DNA of 7,196 nucleotides, from contig CAZPGF010000134.1 in assembly GCA_964586025.1 (NCBI GenBank), positions 1-7,196 on the forward strand. Direction: 5' to 3'. The stretch comes from JACKGW01 sp964586025 (GTDB lineage: Bacteria; Planctomycetota; PLA2; JAEUHO01). A program made the position numbers and the translations under genes. The notes under the pieces were generated by a model, which had not been told where the DNA came from, did not search any database, and saw only the letters and a program-made list of their open reading frames with translations. Each line of letters begins with the position of its first letter. Position 1 is the stretch's first letter. This document shows positions 5,721-7,196 of the stretch, piece by piece.

Positions 5721-6227
5721 ATGCCCTACCGCCCCTTCCATGACGTCTTCCCGGTAATCGCCGAGCGCGAGACGCGCGTGTTGATCGTGCCGCCGGAGAG
5801 CACCCGCGCCCCGCTCCCCGTGGACGAGTACGGCCTCGTCGAGTTGTTCTGCGACGAGCGCGGCTGCGATTGCCGGCGCGTGTTCCTCATGGCCGTGTCG
5901 CGACGTCGGGGGCCCGAGGCGGTCATCGCCTGGGGGTGGGAGCCGCGGGAGTTCTACGCCCGCTGGTCGGGCGAGAGTGACGAGACTCTCTTGGACAACC
6001 TGAAGGGGCCCGCCCTGAACCTCGGGAGCCCTGAGACGGATCTCGCCCAGCCCCTCCTCGAGGTCGTGTCGGAGTTGCTCCGCACCGACGAGGGGTACAC
6101 GACGCGCATCCAGGAGCACTACCACCTGTTCCGCAGCCACGTCGAGCGCTCGCGGGTCCGCACCCGCTGGTTCGAAACCCCTCCGCCTTCCTCCCCCCGC
6201 GTCCGACGGCCGGGGCGCCGGCGCTGA
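5721..6227 (+). CDS. Conserved uncharacterised protein with CX4CXC motif
   Basis: From the ATG at 5721 the protein has 168 residues. It begins MPYRPFHDVFPVIAERETR and contains EYGLVELFCDE then RGCDCRRVF, so C44, C49 and C51 form a CX4CXC cluster. Further on are AWGWEPREFYARW (70-82) and LKGPALNL (94-101). I recall similar hypothetical proteins (YRPF...LFP start, CDEPGCDCRRV-like core, GPALNL) in other bacteria and archaea, so the family appears conserved, but I know no function. The three Cys, perhaps with H133, H135 or H140 in the predicted C-terminal helix (YTTRIQEHYHLFRSHVER), could bind a metal ion; this is inference. The last 20 residues are Pro/Arg-rich and probably disordered. There is no signal peptide or membrane segment. 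Longer in-frame starts at 5637 and 5649 are rejected because the family-like sequence begins at MPYRPF. Confidence 0.82.
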   Translation: MPYRPFHDVFPVIAERETRVLIVPPESTRAPLPVDEYGLVELFCDERGCDCRRVFLMAVSRRRGPEAVIAWGWEPREFYARWSGESDETLLDNLKGPALNLGSPETDLAQPLLEVVSELLRTDEGYTTRIQEHYHLFRSHVERSRVRTRWFETPPPSSPRVRRPGRRR

Positions 6228-6313
6228 CCGATCAGGTCTGCTCCGTCGGCGCCTTCGCTAAGGGCTTCGCCCGTGAGGTACCGAGAGCGAACAATCCGTG
6301 GGGGACCGGTCCC
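6228..6313. other. Gap before the glycosyltransferase remnant
   Basis: No gene is seen. GACC-GATCA-GGTC (6226-6238) and GGGC-TTC-GCCC (6262-6272) are short hairpins without T tracts; either might act weakly at the end of the CX4CXC gene. GGGACCGGTCCC (6302-6313) is a perfect 12-base palindrome directly abutting the GTG of the glycosyltransferase remnant. Confidence 0.35.
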
Positions 6314-6540
6314 GTGGAGGTGCTGCACGTTCTTCACGGCTACCCACCGCACTACAGGGCGGGATCCGAGGTCTACAGACGCAACCTGGTGAGAGCGCAG
6401 GCGCGATCCGTGCAGGTTGCCGTCTTCACCCGCGTGGAGAGCCCATCGAGCCGGACCACCAGCACGCCGACGCCTTCCGTCGCATGATGGGCGACGTACG
6501 TCCTGATGTCGCACATGTTGGTCATCTCTCGCATCTGTAG
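6314..6540 (+). pseudogene. Remnant of a GT4-type glycosyltransferase
   Basis: From GTG at 6314 the frame reads VEVLHVLHGYPPHYRAGSEV, then YRRNLVRAQAR and VAVFTRVE. This is the typical N-terminus of family-4 (GT-B fold) glycosyltransferases, with the GYPP...GSEVY donor/acceptor loop. At about 6437-6442 (GAGAGC) the meaningful reading moves to another frame, which continues EPIEPDHQHADAFRRMMGDV and RPDVAHVGHLSHL, the next family landmark, and stops at TAG 6538-6540. The original frame stops at TGA 6485-6487. Intact members normally have several tens of residues between FTR and RPDVVHV, so an internal deletion is likely besides the frameshift. Only about 75 of the usual 350-400 residues remain, and the whole C-terminal donor-binding domain is absent. 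A sequencing error could explain one shift but not the missing parts. Confidence 0.75.
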
Positions 6541-6682
6541 ACCCGATGCCTTCCGACCCGGCCACGCGATGGCTCGTCGGACGCTGGCGTTGATGTGACG
6601 GATTGTTAGGACGTGGGCCGCCACGAACCCGCACAAGCACGTGGCACCCGCTTCGTGCCGCATCGTGGGACTCGAGGTTCGT
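6541..6682. other. Unassigned stretch between the glycosyltransferase remnant and the lipoprotein
   Basis: No frame on either strand continues the glycosyltransferase; all three plus-strand frames were read. I see no RNA gene or clear repeat. It may be further decayed coding DNA or the leader and promoter of the lipoprotein gene. Confidence 0.4.
6674..6677 (+). promoter_or_regulatory. Shine-Dalgarno of the lipoprotein gene
   Basis: GAGG lies 5 bases before the GTG at 6683. Together with the signal peptide it decides that start over an upstream in-frame ATG at 6641. Confidence 0.5.
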
Positions 6683-7117
6683 GTGAAGTCCATCATCCTG
6701 GTCTTTGGCCCCCTGCTGCTGCTCGCCGGTTGTGGGGACCCCGCTTCGAGTCCTTTCGACGCCACGGTGACCTTCACGGTTCGTGCGGCCGATGGCGACG
6801 CGCATGGCCAGATCGAAGAGGTGGTCACCACCGTGCTGGCCGTTGAGAAGCCGGGCCGGACGACCATCAGCGACGCATGGGGTGAGGACGCGCCAGCGGG
6901 TACTCAATACGGACGGCACAAGTTCCCGCCTGGAACGACCGCTCCGGCGATCGTGGGCTACTACGAAGGCCTGTTCACCAACGCGGGGTGGACTGACACG
7001 GACGTTCGTGTCGAGAGGGAGGCCGCGACGATACGCCTCTTCGGTGTGACGCGGATCGACGCGCGTTCCGACGGTGACCAGGTGCGCGTGAACGTCGATC
7101 GCGCGGCGGCGCGCTGA
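6683..7117 (+). CDS. Small lipoprotein of unknown function
   Basis: From the GTG at 6683 the protein has 144 residues. It begins with a short lipoprotein signal: K2, a hydrophobic run (IILVFGPLLLL), then the lipobox LLAGC at 13-17, so C17 should be lipid-modified and anchor a mature part of about 128 residues. The residue after C17 is Gly. The rest is soluble-looking. IVGYYEGLFTNAGW, near residue 93 on, followed by alternating polar and hydrophobic strands to the end, suggests a small alpha/beta domain, but I do not recognise a family. A longer reading from ATG 6641 would place 14 extra residues before the signal and is less likely. The gene stands alone after a decayed region, and two hairpins follow its stop. 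By eye its codons are less strictly G/C-ending than those of the left genes. Confidence 0.7.
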   Translation: MKSIILVFGPLLLLAGCGDPASSPFDATVTFTVRAADGDAHGQIEEVVTTVLAVEKPGRTTISDAWGEDAPAGTQYGRHKFPPGTTAPAIVGYYEGLFTNAGWTDTDVRVEREAATIRLFGVTRIDARSDGDQVRVNVDRAAAR

Positions 7118-7131
7118 GGCCGCGCAGGAGT

Positions 7132-7150
7132 GCGGGGTGGGCTCCCCCGC
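7132..7150 (+). terminator. GC hairpin after the lipoprotein gene
   Basis: GCGGGG (7132-7137) and CCCCGC (7145-7150) form a 6-base stem with a 7-base loop, 14 bases after the lipoprotein stop. No T tract follows, so terminator activity is uncertain. Confidence 0.4.
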
Positions 7151-7176
7151 CCTGGGATTGGATTGGACAGCCGTCT

Positions 7177-7191
7177 GGGGGACGATCCCCC
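7177..7191 (+). terminator. Second hairpin near the right edge
   Basis: GGGGGA-CGA-TCCCCC is a perfect 6-base stem with a 3-base loop, followed by only two T before the window ends. It may be a second terminator, or a bidirectional one for a gene beyond the edge. Confidence 0.35.
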
Positions 7192-7196
7192 TTGGA

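Noticed and set aside
6262..6272. GGGC-TTC-GCCC as a terminator of the CX4CXC gene
   Set aside because: The stem has only four pairs and no T tract follows, so it is not listed as a separate terminator.
6373..6867. 164-codon open frame on the minus strand
   Set aside because: Its most protein-like part is the reverse complement of the glycosyltransferase RPDVAHVGHLSHL segment, so it is a shadow.
6119..6919. 266-codon open frame on the minus strand
   Set aside because: It overlaps the CX4CXC gene end, the glycosyltransferase remnant and the lipoprotein signal region, all of which make sense on the plus strand; no motif was seen.

Overview
The window comes from a very G+C-rich bacterium. Most codons end in G or C, and GTG or TTG starts are frequent. 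Hanks-type kinase genes, FHA-domain genes and this base composition are typical of groups such as Planctomycetota, Myxococcota and high-GC Actinobacteria. I cannot choose between them from this sequence. No tRNA, rRNA, CRISPR array or insertion sequence was seen.

Left part (1-2512, minus strand): a tight three-gene unit read right to left. It holds a Glu/Leu/Phe/Val-family dehydrogenase (most likely glutamate dehydrogenase), a Nudix hydrolase starting 4 bases after its stop, and a SAM-dependent-methyltransferase-like protein starting 5 bases after the Nudix stop and running off the left edge. The spacing implies one mRNA.

Centre (2513-4218): a short divergent control region with several perfect palindromes, then a plus-strand pair 6 bases apart. 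The first gene is a stand-alone FHA protein with all canonical phosphothreonine-binding residues. The second is a soluble Ser/Thr kinase whose own N-terminal FHA-like domain has lost key binding residues. The likely logic is that the small FHA protein is the phosphothreonine reader paired with the kinase. A strong GC hairpin follows the kinase.

Right part (4265-7196, plus strand): an RlmI-type 23S rRNA m5C methyltransferase, a small very basic ORF with a good Shine-Dalgarno, a conserved uncharacterised protein with a CX4CXC cysteine cluster, a broken remnant of a family-4 glycosyltransferase, and a small lipoprotein followed by two hairpins. The stretch from about 6230 on looks like decayed or recently rearranged DNA, by eye less uniformly GC-rich at third codon positions than the rest.

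Most of the window is ordinary chromosomal housekeeping and signalling. The points most worth a second look are the FHA/FHA-kinase pair with its diverged kinase features, the palindromes in the divergent promoter, the CX4CXC protein family and the glycosyltransferase remnant.
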